The notes: generated by a model from the letters alone, not told the origin. DNA of 64,000 nt from Megalobrama amblycephala (GCF_018812025.1 NC_063049.1:36461447-36525446), one strand, 5' to 3'; counted from the first letter of the stretch, positions 11,496 through 22,956 are shown. A program made the numbers and translations.

Positions 11496-12517
11496 TTACC
11501 ACTGTGTGGCATCCCCTCTTCTTTTTATAACAGTCTGCAAACGTCTGGGGACTGAGGAGACAAGTTGCTCAACTTTAGGAATAGGAATGTTGTCCCATTT
11601 TTGTCTAATACAGGCTTCTAGTTGCTCAACTGTCTTAGGTCTTCTTTGTCGCATCTTCCTTTTTATGATGTGCCAAATGTTTTCTATGGATGAAAGATCT
11701 GGACTGCAGGCTGGCCATTTCAGTACCCGGATCTTTCTTCTACGCAGCCATGATGTTGTAATTTATGCAGTATGTGGTCTGGCATTGTCATGTTGGAAAA
11801 TGCAAGGTCTTCCCTGAAAGAGATGACATCTGGATGGGAGCATATGTTGTTCTAGAGCTTGGATATACCTTTCAGCATTGATGGTGCCTTTCCAGATGTG
11901 TAAGCTGCCCATGCCACACGCACTCATGCAACCCCATAACATCAGAGATTCAGGCTTCTGCACTGAGTGCTGATAACAACTTGGGTTGTCCTTGTCCTCT
12001 TTAGTCCGGATGACATGGCGTCCCAGTTTTCCAAAAAGAACTTCAAATTTTGATTCGTCTGACCACAGAACAGTTTTCCACTTTGCCACAGTCCATTTTA
12101 AATGAGCCTTGGCCCAGAGAAAACGCCTGCGCTTCTGGATCATGTTTAGATATGCTTCTTTTTTGACCTATAGAGTTTTAGCCGGCAACGGCGAATGGCA
12201 CGGTGGATTGTGTTCACCGACAATGTTTTCTGGAAGTATTCCTGAGCCCATGTTGTGATTTCCATTACAGTAGCATTCCTGTATGTGATGCAGTGCCGTC
12301 TAAGGGCCCGAAGAACACAGGCATCCAGTATGGTTGTCCGGCCTTGACCCTTACGCGCAGAGATTGGTCTAGATTCTCTGAATCTTTGGATGATATTATG
12401 CACTGTAGATGATGATAACTTCAAACTCTTTGCAATTTTTCTCTGAGAAACTCCTTTCTGATATTGCTCCACAATTTTTCGCCGCAGCATTGGGGGAATT
12501 GGTGATCCTCTGCCCAT
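11496..12517 (-). pseudogene. Broken Tc1-like transposase
   Basis: The protein would cut and paste the element by DDE chemistry in the nucleus. From the minus-strand ATG at about 12517 it begins MGRGSPIPPMLRRKIVEQYQ, with an N-terminal helix-turn-helix DNA-binding region (SQRKIAKSLKLSSSTVHNII). Catalytic residues are visible as the first Asp in WSDESKF, the second in HDNARPHTA, and the Glu in SPDLSSIENIWH, 34 residues on, as in Tc1. Two lesions inactivate it: a one-base frameshift near 12146-12155 after a lysine run, and a stop directly after HTA at 11763-11765, between the second Asp and the Glu. The frame remains open after the stop to a TAA at 11496-11498, consistent with recent decay. Confidence 0.88.
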
Positions 12518-12839
12518 CTTGACTTCTGAGAGACACTGCCACTCTGAGAGGCTCTTTTTATACCCAATCATGTTGCCAATTGACCTAATAAGTTGCAAAT
12601 TGGTCCTCCAGCTGTTCCTTATATGTACATTTAACTTTTCCGGCCTCTTATTGCTACTTGTCCCAACTTTTTTGGAATGTGTAGCTCTCATGAAATCCAA
12701 AATGAGCCAATATTTGGCATGACATTTCAAAATGCCTCACTTTCAACATTTGATATGTTATCTATATTCTATTGTGAATAAAATATAAGTTTATGAGATT
12801 TGTAAATGATTGCATTCCTTTTTTATTCACAATTCGTAC

Positions 12840-13294
12840 TGTCACGATCACCGTCAGTTCCTGTCACTTCCCGGACTCCAATTCCCATCATCCCCCCAGC
12901 CAGTCACATGCTCACACTCTGCACCAATCACCTGTCACCACATACAGCTTTGCACATCACTTAGACTATAAAGGACTCGCGCACACACCACCTGATCGCG
13001 AAGTCTTGTTTACCCCGTGTGACATTTCTGAGCGTTATATCCTGTCTGCCTGTTTGTTGTTACCGTTCCTGCCTGTACCTGTTTATTGACCCGTTGCTGC
13101 CTGTCCTGACCCTTGCTTTGTATACCGACCTGTGAGTGATATTGCCAGTCCTGACCTCTGCCTGTATCTGGATTACGATTCTGTCTACCCTCTGCTGTAC
13201 CTGTTTGCTCCTGTTTGACCCTGCTTGTACGACCTCGCTTACCTTTAATAAAACGCTGCATTTGGATCCCCTGCCTGAGTCCCCCTTCGTTACA
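12840..13294 (+). mobile_element. Solo LTR of a gypsy-type retrotransposon
   Basis: A 455-bp LTR starting TGTCACGATCACC and ending CTTCGTTACA. It is flanked by a perfect 5-bp duplication CGTAC (12835-12839 and 13295-13299) and contains a TATAAA at 12967-12972 and an AATAAA at about 13248. Single LTRs with intact duplication arise by recombination between the two LTRs of a full element. The inserted target is the right inverted repeat of the surrounding Tc1-like element, so this insertion is the younger of the two. Open frames within it are not genes. Confidence 0.88.
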
Positions 13295-13329
13295 CGTACA
13301 GTGTCCCAACTGTTTTGGAATCGGGTTTG

Positions 13330-15777
13330 TATATAACGATGTTATGATGAACTATATGCCTTTCTTCACTGATGTTCTGAGTTGTTCAAAGCATTTCTAA
13401 GGATACTGATTTTTGGAAGACAGCTGTCTGATTCACAAATGGGAACAGGGTTTGTGTAACATTAGCAACACATTATTAGCTGTTTGATAACATAGTCAAG
13501 CAAAAGCCTAATCATATTAATTACCGCTATGTGTCAAATCAGCATATTAGAAAGATATATGAAGGATCATGTAACACCAAAGAATATTAAAATAGAAAAC
13601 AGTTTTTTAATTGTAATAATATTTCACAATATTATGATTATACTGTATTTTTGATCAAATAAATTGCATCCTTGGTAAGCATTGGAGACTTTTGAAAGGT
13701 AGTGTATTAGAATTTATGTCCCAAATTTGGACTTTGTATCCCATAATGTGAATATTTCATATTTTATATATTTTTATATGCATATGTTTTATTTTTTACT
13801 CTGAGGCAGAAACAGACTTCCATATGAGGGCGAGTAAATAATAATATAAATGTTTTTGCGCACTTTTAATAAAAAGGCATAATTGTACCAAAATGCCATA
13901 TGCTACAAAAATATAGGTAAATGAAGGCAAAAGCAAGGTGAAAGAAGTTGGTGTAGAGTGTACAACTGCAATGTACAGTGACAAAAAGAGGAATCCTCTA
14001 ATGGAGATGACTGACAGAGGACAGGAAGGAAGCAGGAAGCTTTGACAAACATCTAAACTGAGATGGGATGAGATGGGGACAGTGATAAAGCTCTGTTAAA
14101 ACCTGCTTATCCCCTTGATCCATCTATAGGAAGATATGAAGTGCTTGAGAAAGCAATCATTCAGAGGTGTACTGAGGGAAACCTGGAATGAGTTTATGGA
14201 TCCATCCACCTCCTGGAATATTATGCCATCATCCTTTTTTAGCTTACTAGAGTTTTAACTGCAAAGCTGAAATGAAAAATGGCATCTGTAGTGATAGATC
14301 CTTTTAAGCCATATAAAATTTCCTTTGAGTTTAGACTGCAGATTACATGGAAAGAAGTGATGCTGTGCTTGTGAAGTTATGAGTGGATAGATGATGATGA
14401 GGACACGCACGATGCCCTGAGCTTTCCACAAGAGCACTTGTGCAGTTCAGCTCATTTATTGGCAGAGATGGAAGCAAAGAGCATTAAAAATAGCATCGGT
14501 GCTGTAGTGATGCTACTCAAGGGGATCAACATGTTTAACAGGGTTTGTTCACAGAGGCGATCAGATGTTAAATATGGAGTCAATCAATACTCAAGAGTCA
14601 AAACAACACTTCAGAATAATCACTACAATCTGGGAAAAGCAGGAAAGCACATGACTGCAATCACCTATTTATCTCTCTCTGCAATTACTCACTCATTATT
14701 TCTTTCTTCCCTTCTCAGCCAGTTCATTACAGTTGTGTGTGACACGCAGTGCACTAAGGCTTTTAATCTTTTGTGATCAATGTTTTAGAATCAATATAAC
14801 AGAATAACACACATCTTTTCCCACCACTTTGACAAAGTACATAATTATAGTGATGTTAAGCTGTGAGCCATCTTTATAAGGTAAGTGACAGTCTTTCATC
14901 CATAGCCTTAAAATAAGTCTTTAAATTTTAAATACAGCATCTAGTCAAAAATGTAAAGAATCAGAATACGAAGTCTGAATGTCTGTCAGGTTGCTTTTTA
15001 CTCTATTATATTGGGAAGGGAGGTATTAACAATACAGGAATCGCTATTAATTTTTCTAATACACGATTGGACATGAACATACCTATTAAACAAACCTGTT
15101 AAACACATATATTACTCATCACTGCTTTTTAACATTTGTGAATGTCAACTCAAATTATGTGGCTTCCTTAAGAGAAATGTGTTCAGATTTGAGATGTGTG
15201 GTCAGATTTATCATTTTTACTTGCCAGGATAAAAAAAAAATGGGCTAAAATAAATTCCATTGACTTATATCTAAAGAAGGTCACAGAAAGTTCATTTTTT
15301 CAAGCCAGTAAGCAACCACTCAGAATACCTTAGCAACCATCCAAGAAATGCTAGAAACTGCTTAGCAACATATCAAAAATAGTAGTGATTACACGATTAC
15401 AACACCACTGAACTGAACACAAACCATTTTATTTATAACACTCAGTCCTTCCTGGCATAGAAAACAAAACAAATCTTATTTAAATGTCTAATGTTTTCAA
15501 ATGGAGAAAATAAATTAAAGACGAGTCATATCAACTTTGCAGAAATGTAATACTTCATTTTAAACTACAGTTTTAGTAGATTTATAAGCTATTTCATAGG
15601 CTAAGAATAATTCGCTGGATAATGTTAAATAACTGAATAATATTCTCTGGAATATTGGAATATAACAAACAAAACATCGTATTTTATTGCATTTCACAAT
15701 GGCAACACCTTGGCAACCACCCATGTCCCACAACACCCCATGGAAACCACACTCCAACACATAATGGTAATTAATGA
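13330..15777. other. No gene seen; one palindrome-family relic
   Basis: Mostly unique non-coding DNA. At about 13545-13712 is a right-arm relic of the palindromic family at 44363-45302 (AAGGATCATGTAACACC, AATTGTAATAATATTTCACA, TTTTGAAAGGTAGTGTA). The ORFs at 13796-13984 and 14438-14776 have no domain support. Confidence 0.45.
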
Positions 15778-16176
15778 TTAAAGGGTTAGTTCACGCAAAA
15801 ATGAAAATTCTGTCATTAATTACTCACCCTCATGTTGTTCCACACCCATAAGACCTTTGTTCATCTTCGGAACACAAATTAAGATATTTTTCCGATGGTT
15901 CAGTGAGGCTTGAGAAAGTATTCTCGTCACTTCATAACATTAAGGTTGAACCACTGTAGTCACATGAACTGTTTTAAATATATCTTTAGTAGCTTTCTGG
16001 AAATTGAAAATGTTAATTGTCTTGCTGTCAATGCAGGCCTCACTGAGCCATCGGATTTGATGAAAAATATCTTAATTTGTGTTCCGAAGATGAACTAAGG
16101 TCTTAAGGGTGTGGAACGACATGAGGGGGAGTAATTAATGACAGAATTTTCATTTTTGTGTGAACTAACCCTTTAA
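15778..16176. mobile_element. Complete TTAA foldback element
   Basis: Bounded by TTAA at 15778-15781 and 16173-16176. Ends are TTAAAGGGTTAGTTCACGC and GTGAACTAACCCTTTAA. Long arms pair CATAAGACCTTTGTTCATC with GATGAACTAAGGTCTTAAG, and GGTTCAGTGAGGC with GCCTCACTGAGCC. The centre contains GTCACATGAACTG. About 399 bp, non-coding. A second copy, right half only, is at 28069-28330. Confidence 0.8.
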
Positions 16177-16496
16177 CCAAACAGCTAATAATGTGTTGCT
16201 AATGTTACACAAACAAGAAAATACTCCGCAATGGTGTTGACTTATGAATTCCACATAAAAACAAGATTAAAAGGTGGACACAGGGGGACTTTAAAAACCT
16301 TAGCAAGAACATAACAACACCCTGCCAACCACCGATAACATCTATAATGCATGTATATATGTGCATACAAGTGCAAGCAGATAACAAAGTAGAGGTTGTT
16401 CTGCCTCAAAAACACATTCAGATGTATTGTGTAACACATACTGTATATTTTTTCCCCCAAAGAATTCTCTTTTTGTTAGCCTTATCGAATTTACAT

Positions 16497-16640
16497 CTGT
16501 TCATGTGGAAGGATAATTTTGTTCAAAGTGACTTGCAGTGCATTCAAGCTATACATGTTATTAGAACATGTATTCCTTGGGAATTGAAACAGTGACCTTG
16601 GCATAGCTGGCGGCTCCATGCTCTACCAGTTGAGTTACAG
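16497..16640 (-). mobile_element. tRNA-derived SINE
   Basis: Read on the minus strand, the head has a pol III A box TAACTCAACTGG (16626-16637) followed by GTAGAGCA as in tRNA D-arms, and a B box GTTTCAATTCC (16580-16590). The 3' portion (TTGAATGCACTGCAAGTCAC) matches the LINE-related tail common in fish SINEs. Poly-T-like debris and no strong acceptor stem argue against a functional tRNA. About 140 bp, diverged. Confidence 0.7.
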
Positions 16641-17131
16641 CTCAACTTATCAGTTATCAGCAAATTTACATAAAGCAAATGGGGTGGGAATGGATATATG
16701 CCTCATGGCCCTTGAAATTACAAGTCACCTTTCCAACCTCTATTACAAGTGTTCTAATCTATGCCTGATTACAAATCAGTGGGTAAGTACAGTGTGTGTG
16801 ACTATCTCAGCCAAAACACTAAAACACAATGTGCATATTATGCTCTTTAGCTCAGAGGATCATGAAGAATGATGAAAAGACTGAGTGTTTTAATGAGGCA
16901 AATTATTCAACCCCCAAACCAGTCTTCAAAAAAACAAAAACAAAAAACAAAAAACAAATAAACATCTGTGCTAAGGAGTTTAAAAACAAGAAAATAAAAA
17001 TGATAATGGAAGACAGTGGGGTATGTGTGATGAGACATTTTTATGAAGAATAGAATAGAATAGCAACTGCATTTTCTGAGTTCTGCACTATGTATTAGAT
17101 GGAACTTATCTAAACATACTGTATGTGTGTG

Positions 17132-17274
<143 letters not shown>

Positions 17275-18807
17275 CATGACCTACAGTAGCTCAGAGAAAG
17301 CATAATCCATTAAAATGAGCTATGAGAGCTTTGGCAATGACAGTGCCAAATATTGAACATGAAGTGGTAAATGTACCCATTGACTCTACTGTTTATAGAT
17401 ACTTTGTATCTCAGAAAAATAAAAGGAAGTTGTTTGTCAAATACAAGGATAAAAAAGGAATAAAAAGCGGGCTCTTTCAGATAACTACTTCATATAATTT
17501 GAGGCAGAAAATGTACCAAGAAAATCCACAAAAAAATCCCCCCACCAATCATCTTTGTGTTCCAAGAAAGCAAGTCAGTCATACAAGATTTCAGAGTTTT
17601 CATTTTACGTGAACTAGCTTAAAAACAAAAAACTTGATGAGTCCATATATGTCATTTTTAAATAATCTGATTGCCAGTGAGATTCCAAATATCGTCCTTG
17701 GTGACCCAAGTAAACTACACATAAATAAATACTGACCTCAATTCATGTTCATCACTAATGTTTGTAATTAACAAAAGCCATTAATGTGAATAACCTGTCA
17801 CTCCTTTGATGATGCAATTTGGGTTAATTAATGATGTCTCTCAGAATATTCATCCTGAGTGATATAAATGTGCTAATGTGGAACACACACACACACACAC
17901 ATATAAATTCCTTTAGACAGCAATAGTGTTCAAAGACATCTGTGCAAATCTGATCCAACCAGTAACAAAATCCGTTTTTTTCCACAGATGTCACTGTCCT
18001 TGCTGTCATCAGGGATAATGGATTATAAAAAGATAGAAATGTGTCTTCAAACAGGATTTTGGCTCAAAAAGGATGGATTTTGAAAATATGTTTACCAAAA
18101 TTTGTTGATTTGCAGGCAGATCACATTTTATTTTGTTTCTTTCAGGAATTCACACTTACATATAATTAAATAGAGGCATTTGGCGTGCTTTCCAAGGGGA
18201 GGGCTCTGAGCTTGAAATTGAGCCCGAACCCATAGAACTGATTTAATATACTGTGAGTTAAACTAGAAGTAAATTTAATGATGCATTATTTTTGTCATAC
18301 CATTTATGTTTGTAGTAAAGTTTATACATTCCAGGATGTTGCATGAATGATGTTTTAATATTAATATTTTAATACATTAATATTTTGTTAATTTGCATCT
18401 CCATTGCATGATAAGTTGCTGTTGCTGCTAGTGTTTGACTCTTAAACTAGTTCTGTCATGACAAATCTTGGAGAGATTAGTATGGTAATGGACATGGCGA
18501 TTAATGTGTTTGGCAGAATAGATCTGCTATGCTGCTGCTGCTGCTGCTGTTGTTGATTATTGCTGCTGCAGAACAAGTACAGAGACTTGCTACTGGAAAT
18601 GGACAATACATTATGCCAATATATGCATGATGCTGAGGGTAAGAAAACAAGCTGCTGGATCAGACATGCATATATCCGCACATACTGTATGGATGAACAT
18701 AGGACAGGACAGGTCAAAACACCCCCACCCACCCAAACAAGCAGATCTACTACCAAAACATATGTACTGCTGCTGCTTCAAGAGCCATGAGACCGCATGT
18801 TTTACTT
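17275..18807. other. No gene seen; minor repeats
   Basis: Non-coding. Holds a right-arm remnant of the GGGATAGTTCACCC family at about 17553-17622 (CTTTGTGTTCC, AGTCATACAAG, TTTTCATTTTACGTGAAC), a CA run at 17883-17900, and a CTG/TTG triplet run at about 18531-18556. Confidence 0.5.
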
Positions 18808-18896
18808 TCTACATGTGCCTGGGCTATCACGCCGAATGGCTTAACTCTAGTAGCCTATGACTATGTGTGCCTGGGCTACCACGCCGAATGGCTTAA
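18808..18896. repeat. Local tandem duplication, two copies
   Basis: GTGCCTGGGCTATCACGCCG followed by AATGGCTTAA occurs at about 18814, and again with one base change (CTACCACGCCG) at about 18866, a period of roughly 52 bp. The second copy ends at the TTAA where the next foldback element begins. Confidence 0.65.
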
Positions 18897-19370
18897 AGGA
18901 TTAGTTCACTTTAAAATGAAAATTACCCCAAGCTTTACTCACCCTCAAGCCATCCTAGGTGTATATGACTTTCTTCTTTCTGATGAACACAATCAGAGTT
19001 ATATTAGTAAATATCCTGACTCATCCAAGCTTTATAATGGCAGTGAACGGGACCAACGAGTATGAAGCTCAAGAAAGTGCATCCATCCATTATAAACGTA
19101 CTCCACCAACCATTTAATAAAGGGTTAATAAAGGCCTTCTGATGCAAAGCAACACATTTGTGCTAGAAAAATATCCATATTTAACAAGTTATATAATAAA
19201 ATATCTAGCTTCTGCCAGACCGCCTTCCGTATTCAACTCACGAAGAAAGTGTAAAACTCTCTTATTTCAAAAGCTTACGCTACGTCCTATGCCTTCTGTA
19301 TTCAAATTGTGAAAAAAGCTTTTTCTGTAAGTTGAATACGGAAGGCGGTCTGGCAGAAGCTAGATAAGAT
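18893..19370. mobile_element. Foldback element with perfect 37-bp arms
   Basis: The left end TTAAAGGATTAGTTCACTTT at a TTAA (18893-18896) is followed by the family blocks ACTCACCCTCAAGCCATCC and GTATATGACTTTCTTC. The central arms at 19202-19238 and 19330-19366 are perfect reverse complements across 37 bp. The right outer arm is missing, so the copy is truncated. Related to the element at 32544-33203. Confidence 0.65.
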
Positions 19371-19592
19371 TTAACCTGTTATGATATCAGTAACTTAGAC
19401 AGCGTATCCTCACAGCAATTACATACAATAGACTGCTTGCTGCTGCATAAACACAGTTGCATAAACACTGCTGCTTATATGCTAAGTAATTCACTCCTTA
19501 AACAGGTTTTAAACTTGTCATGATTATTTAGGAATTAATAAGTAGACCACACAATATGCACAGAGACATGGATTAAAACAGCTTACTTATCT

Positions 19593-20192
19593 TAAGCCCA
19601 GAATACACTGCATGATTTTAGCAATCCTATAAGATCATTACTTTATCACACTGTGTGACACGGATCTATTAAACTTGGGTACGACATGCATGTAGACTGT
19701 ACGATGACGACACCTATTGACTCAAAGGCTACGATGCAAGTTTCTATACAAGAATAAAACGTCAGCAGCATGTGCTAGCAGTTAACAAAAAGACCATGTT
19801 GAATCACACTTTGGCAGTTGTAGTTTTTATGTGTGCTGAAAAAAAAGGAAGTGGCGAAAGAAGAAGGGAAAAGAGCTTGAGGTAAGAAGATTTAAGTTTT
19901 AGCACCGTGTTGTGTTAATTTCATATCGCATTTTTATTGGCTGGTCAGTAGACGTAGGTCGTAGCAGCAAACACAATGTGTGTTGATCATGCTGAATTTC
20001 TGACACTGTCAGAAAATTATCGTAGGCTATCTTTGGTCGCAAGACCGGGAAAACAGCTGTATTTGAACCTCTCTCACTGTATGACATTTGACCACCGATT
20101 AAGAGCCACGATCACAGAAATCGCCACGATTGTTTCACAATGGCAATGTTTCGCCTGGACAGCGAAAATCGTGCAGTGTATCCCGGGCTTTA
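19593..20192. mobile_element. Non-autonomous DNA element (AAGCCCAGAATACAC ends)
   Basis: The left end AAGCCCAGAATACACTGCAT followed by GATTTTAGC is mirrored by the right end GCGAAAATCGTGCAGTGTAT followed by CCCGGGCTTTA. About 30 bp of imperfect inverted repeat. The internal 600 bp has no transposase. No clean target duplication seen, so the superfamily is uncertain; hAT-like is the best guess. Confidence 0.7.
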
Positions 20193-21249
20193 GATGTTGA
20201 TTTCGGATGCTTTCCAAAAGTGTGCTGCAAACTGCTAACAGCAAATACGACCAAGTATTTGAATGTTGAGCAGAAAGCTCATTGGCTGCTAATGCAAAAG
20301 CAACCAATCAGCTGCACTATGTAGACAACGATGTGATTGCTCGCAGATTGAGTAAAGGACCTATCAGCCTGCATTATCTAGAGTTTCATGACAGAACTTT
20401 GTATTTGTTTATTATGTTGACATTGAGGAAATCTCATTCTCTCATTCCTAATTTCTGTTCAGATATATTTGCACCTGTAGATATAATCGTTTAATTGCAT
20501 GTGTTGTTTTAACACCCAATTCACTATAGTAATTATGCTAATCTGATAATGGTGCAAATGCCCCCCCCCAAAAAAAATCTGTGCTGAATGCAGTTTGCAA
20601 GGTGCAATTTCCCATCTTGCAGGCCTGTTCTGAGTGAATACAGAGCAGAATATCAAAATCAGGGATGCTTTACTGAAATACTGCATGCAATGTTGCAACT
20701 GTTTAATGAACTGACCTCTCTATCTTTAGAAATGTATTCAAGTGTGTTGAAAAAGAAAAACTATTTACTAGCAGCTGTGCACAGCCATTACCCTGAGATA
20801 TACCAGGCTATTCTGTTTTTTTTTTTTTTTTTTAGTGTTATCAACCCAACTGATATATGGTGGCATCAAAATGATGTTTCTCTCAGGGTGACAATCCTTT
20901 CTCGCCAAACTCCGCTTCATCAGTCTTTTATCTGGTTCATTGTCAGGTCAGCTATGCTGAGAAATCTTATAATGTCAGCTTTTGTATTAAGTCATGAGTC
21001 ATCACTACTGATCTTTCATATGTTTATTTCTTTAATCAAATTCATATCATTTTATTTTATGTAACCTGGGCAGAGGTATTTAAAATAACGATATCTTAAG
21101 TGTGTGGCATTTAAGCTGCAAATATCATTCAAATGAGAATATAGGTGAGAAAAAATAAGATTCTCAGCAAGGCACATTTTTCCAGCAATATGTCTAAATG
21201 TTTCTTCAACTACATATGGATTATTTCCCAGGGGTAGATTTTTATTAAA
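20193..21249. other. No gene seen
   Basis: Non-coding. The ORF at 20588-21064 (158 residues) spans a poly-T tract, has a phenylalanine run and no recognised domain; I reject it as a gene. Confidence 0.45.
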
Positions 21250-21510
21250 AGGATATGTCATCCAAAATTTTTCTCATCCTTGTGTCATTCTAAACTCATT
21301 TTTTAATAAAAAAACAAAAAAGGGGAAAAAATGTAATGCACTGGTAATTTTTTATTCAATTATATTTAATGGGGACTGGAGTTTTCGTATATCAAAAAGA
21401 ACAAAAAAGCACAAAAGTACCATATGATATGTGCACTGAATTGTCCCTTTGTGTTCCACAGATGAAAGAAGTCATACAAAATGGGAATGTGGGGGTGAGG
21501 AAAGATGACA
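21250..21510. mobile_element. Eroded foldback element next to LTR insertion
   Basis: Remnant of the GGGATAGTTCACCC family: GGATATGTCATCCAAAATTT at the left and CCTTTGTGTTCCACAG, GAAGTCATACAAAATG, GTGAGGAAAGATGACAG at the right. The chromovirus at 21516 is inserted in its right arm; the sequence resumes after 26898. Confidence 0.5.
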
Positions 21511-21515
21511 GTAGT

Positions 21516-22035
21516 TGTCAGAGTTTAGGCTTTGTAATGCTTTATTTTGGCCACTAGATGTCGCCATTGGACTCTCATGCCTATAATTTTCACCTTTAGT
21601 AATCAGCTCTATTGTTTTCACATGTTTCTCGTTCTGTGCTGTGTATTTAAGCTGTGCTCTTTCTTTGTATCTTTGCTTGGTTATTGTGGTTTCTTAGCCA
21701 GTTGCTGCTGTAAGTGTTGCTCTTGTTCTAAGTTTTCTCCTGTGCCTTTTGGAGTATTTTCCTGAGTTTGTTTTTGGAAGATTTTTCCAAAGTTTTTGTT
21801 TGGAGATCATTGGTTCTCCTTTTGGATTTTTTTTCTTCCTTTTTGGTCTGGATACTCTTCTATTTTTGACTGCATTTAAGAAAGGGATTATTGTACCCTG
21901 TTTCTATTTTTAATAAACTCTTTGGAAGCAACTTAAGAAAGCGTCTGACTATTGGGTTCATCTCCTGTCTGTGGCTCAGTGGTAAATAATAAGACTCTCA
22001 CTCCAGAGACCCGAGTTCAAGACCTGGTCTTGACA
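21516..22035 (+). repeat. 5' LTR with promoter and poly(A) signal
   Basis: A 520-bp repeat, TGTCAGAG to CTTGACA. A TATTTAA box at 21644-21650 lies 31 bp before GCTTGGTTATT (21675-21685), which I infer is the transcript start because it pairs with the priming site. AATAAA is at 21912-21917. This gives U3 about 21516-21674, R about 21675-21935, and U5 to 22035. U5 ends in a tRNA-like module. Confidence 0.93.
21972..22035 (+). promoter_or_regulatory. tRNA-like module at LTR 3' end
   Basis: TGGCTCAGTGG (21972-21982) is a perfect match to the pol III A-box pattern, and AGTTCAAGACC (22014-22024) is a fair B box, at tRNA-like spacing. An ACTCTCACTCCAGAGAC segment between could form an anticodon-like arm. 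The same module ends the 3' LTR at about 26829-26893. Either a captured SINE/tRNA head or coincidence; no acceptor stem is evident. Confidence 0.45.
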
Positions 22036-22036
22036 G

Positions 22037-22047
22037 AATAACCAAGC
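22037..22047 (+). promoter_or_regulatory. Self-priming site (PBS)
   Basis: AATAACCAAGC, one base after the LTR, is the exact reverse complement of GCTTGGTTATT at 21675-21685, the inferred first 11 nt of the element's RNA. No tRNA-type TGG priming site is present. Self-priming by an 11-nt match is the mechanism known for Tf1, and predicted for sushi-type elements. Confidence 0.8.
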
Positions 22048-22053
22048 CACATA

Positions 22054-22956
22054 ATGAACCCAGAGACGCCTAATCCTCAAGAACTTCTTGCCACAGTGGC
22101 TCAGCATGAATCCACAGTTCAACGCCACGAGACAGCTCTAGCTCAGCAGGAGACCTTAATGGCTAAACACTCACAGGTGCTGACTGATCTCATGACTTCT
22201 ATCCGTCAGATATTTGACCGGCTGCCTTCTACTTCTGCTACTGCTTCTGCTGCTTCTGTGCCTCTCCCAGATTCTCCAATGCCTTCTCCTTTGGCTGAGC
22301 CTCGTCTACCTCCCCCGCTACGTTTCTCTGGTGATCCCAGTGCATGCGATGGGTTCCTGACTCAATGCTCTCTCACGTTTGAACTGCAACCATCTTCCTT
22401 CCCCTCAGATCGGGCCAAGATTGCATATGTTATTACCCTCCTTTCTGGTAAGGCCCTCTCCTGGGCAACGGCTGTCTGGAAGGCACAGGCACCCTTCTGT
22501 TCGAGTTACACTATGTTCATAGAGGAGTTCAAACGAGTCTTTGACCACCCTCTCAGTGGCCGGCAAGCCTCTAAGAAACTTCTCACCCTCCGACAAAATA
22601 ATGGTAGTGCCACTGAATATGCCATACAGTTTCGGACAATTGCAGCGGGGAGTGGCTGGAATGACGAGTCCCTCATGGTGTGTTTCCTGAACGGTCTATC
22701 TGAGGCGATCAAGGATGACCTGGCTACCAGAGAACCTGCCCGTGATCTTGAGACTCTTATCGATCAAGCAATCCGGCTGGATAATCGCTTGAGAGAGAGA
22801 AACCTGAACCGTCCTGTTGTTTCCACCCTGTCTGCCAGCCCTACTCCTGTTCAAATGCTACCAGTGCCTCAAGATTCCCCTGAACCTATGCAGTTGGGTA
22901 GGACTCGACTTTCTCCTTCAGAACGAGACCGTCGTATGAGGGAGCGCTGTTGTTAA
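22054..22956 (+). CDS. gag: Retrotransposon Gag, cut short by a stop
   Basis: Gag packages the element RNA in virus-like particles. The ATG at 22054 lies 18 bp after the LTR. The first 300 residues contain an N-terminal glutamine-rich coiled-coil-like region (about 5-50), a proline/serine-rich stretch (about 60-90), and the retrotransposon Gag core (about 95-235; [27 protein letters not shown]). At codon 301 a TAA (22954-22956) falls inside the CCHC zinc knuckle, just before YCGLYGHF and the final Cys. Beyond the stop the same frame stays open to a natural TAA at 23041-23043, so undamaged Gag would have had about 329 residues. Domesticated mammalian relatives of this class include PEG10 and RTL proteins. 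Confidence 0.93.
   Translation: MNPETPNPQELLATVAQHESTVQRHETALAQQETLMAKHSQVLTDLMTSIRQIFDRLPSTSATASAASVPLPDSPMPSPLAEPRLPPPLRFSGDPSACDGFLTQCSLTFELQPSSFPSDRAKIAYVITLLSGKALSWATAVWKAQAPFCSSYTMFIEEFKRVFDHPLSGRQASKKLLTLRQNNGSATEYAIQFRTIAAGSGWNDESLMVCFLNGLSEAIKDDLATREPARDLETLIDQAIRLDNRLRERNLNRPVVSTLSASPTPVQMLPVPQDSPEPMQLGRTRLSPSERDRRMRERCC

Larger units (their letters stand above)
11257..13329 (-). mobile_element. Tc1-like transposon with nested solo LTR
   Basis: Both ends are present: CAAACCCGATTCCAAAAAAG at the left and its inverted match at the right, each flanked by TA (11255-11256 and 13330-13331). The inverted repeats extend about 60 bp and share AGTTGGGACACTGTAC. The transposase lies on the minus strand. 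A solo LTR (12840-13294) is inserted in the right inverted repeat. Without the LTR and its target duplication the element is about 1.6 kb, normal for Tc1/mariner. The copy is dead because its transposase is broken. Confidence 0.9.

Noticed and set aside
12793..13336. ORFs on both strands at 12.8-13.3 kb
   Set aside because: They lie within the solo LTR, which has a clear 5-bp duplication and no coding role.
20588..21064. 158-residue ORF
   Set aside because: Crosses a poly-T run, gives a phenylalanine stretch, and shows no domain, splice sites or codon pattern typical of coding DNA.
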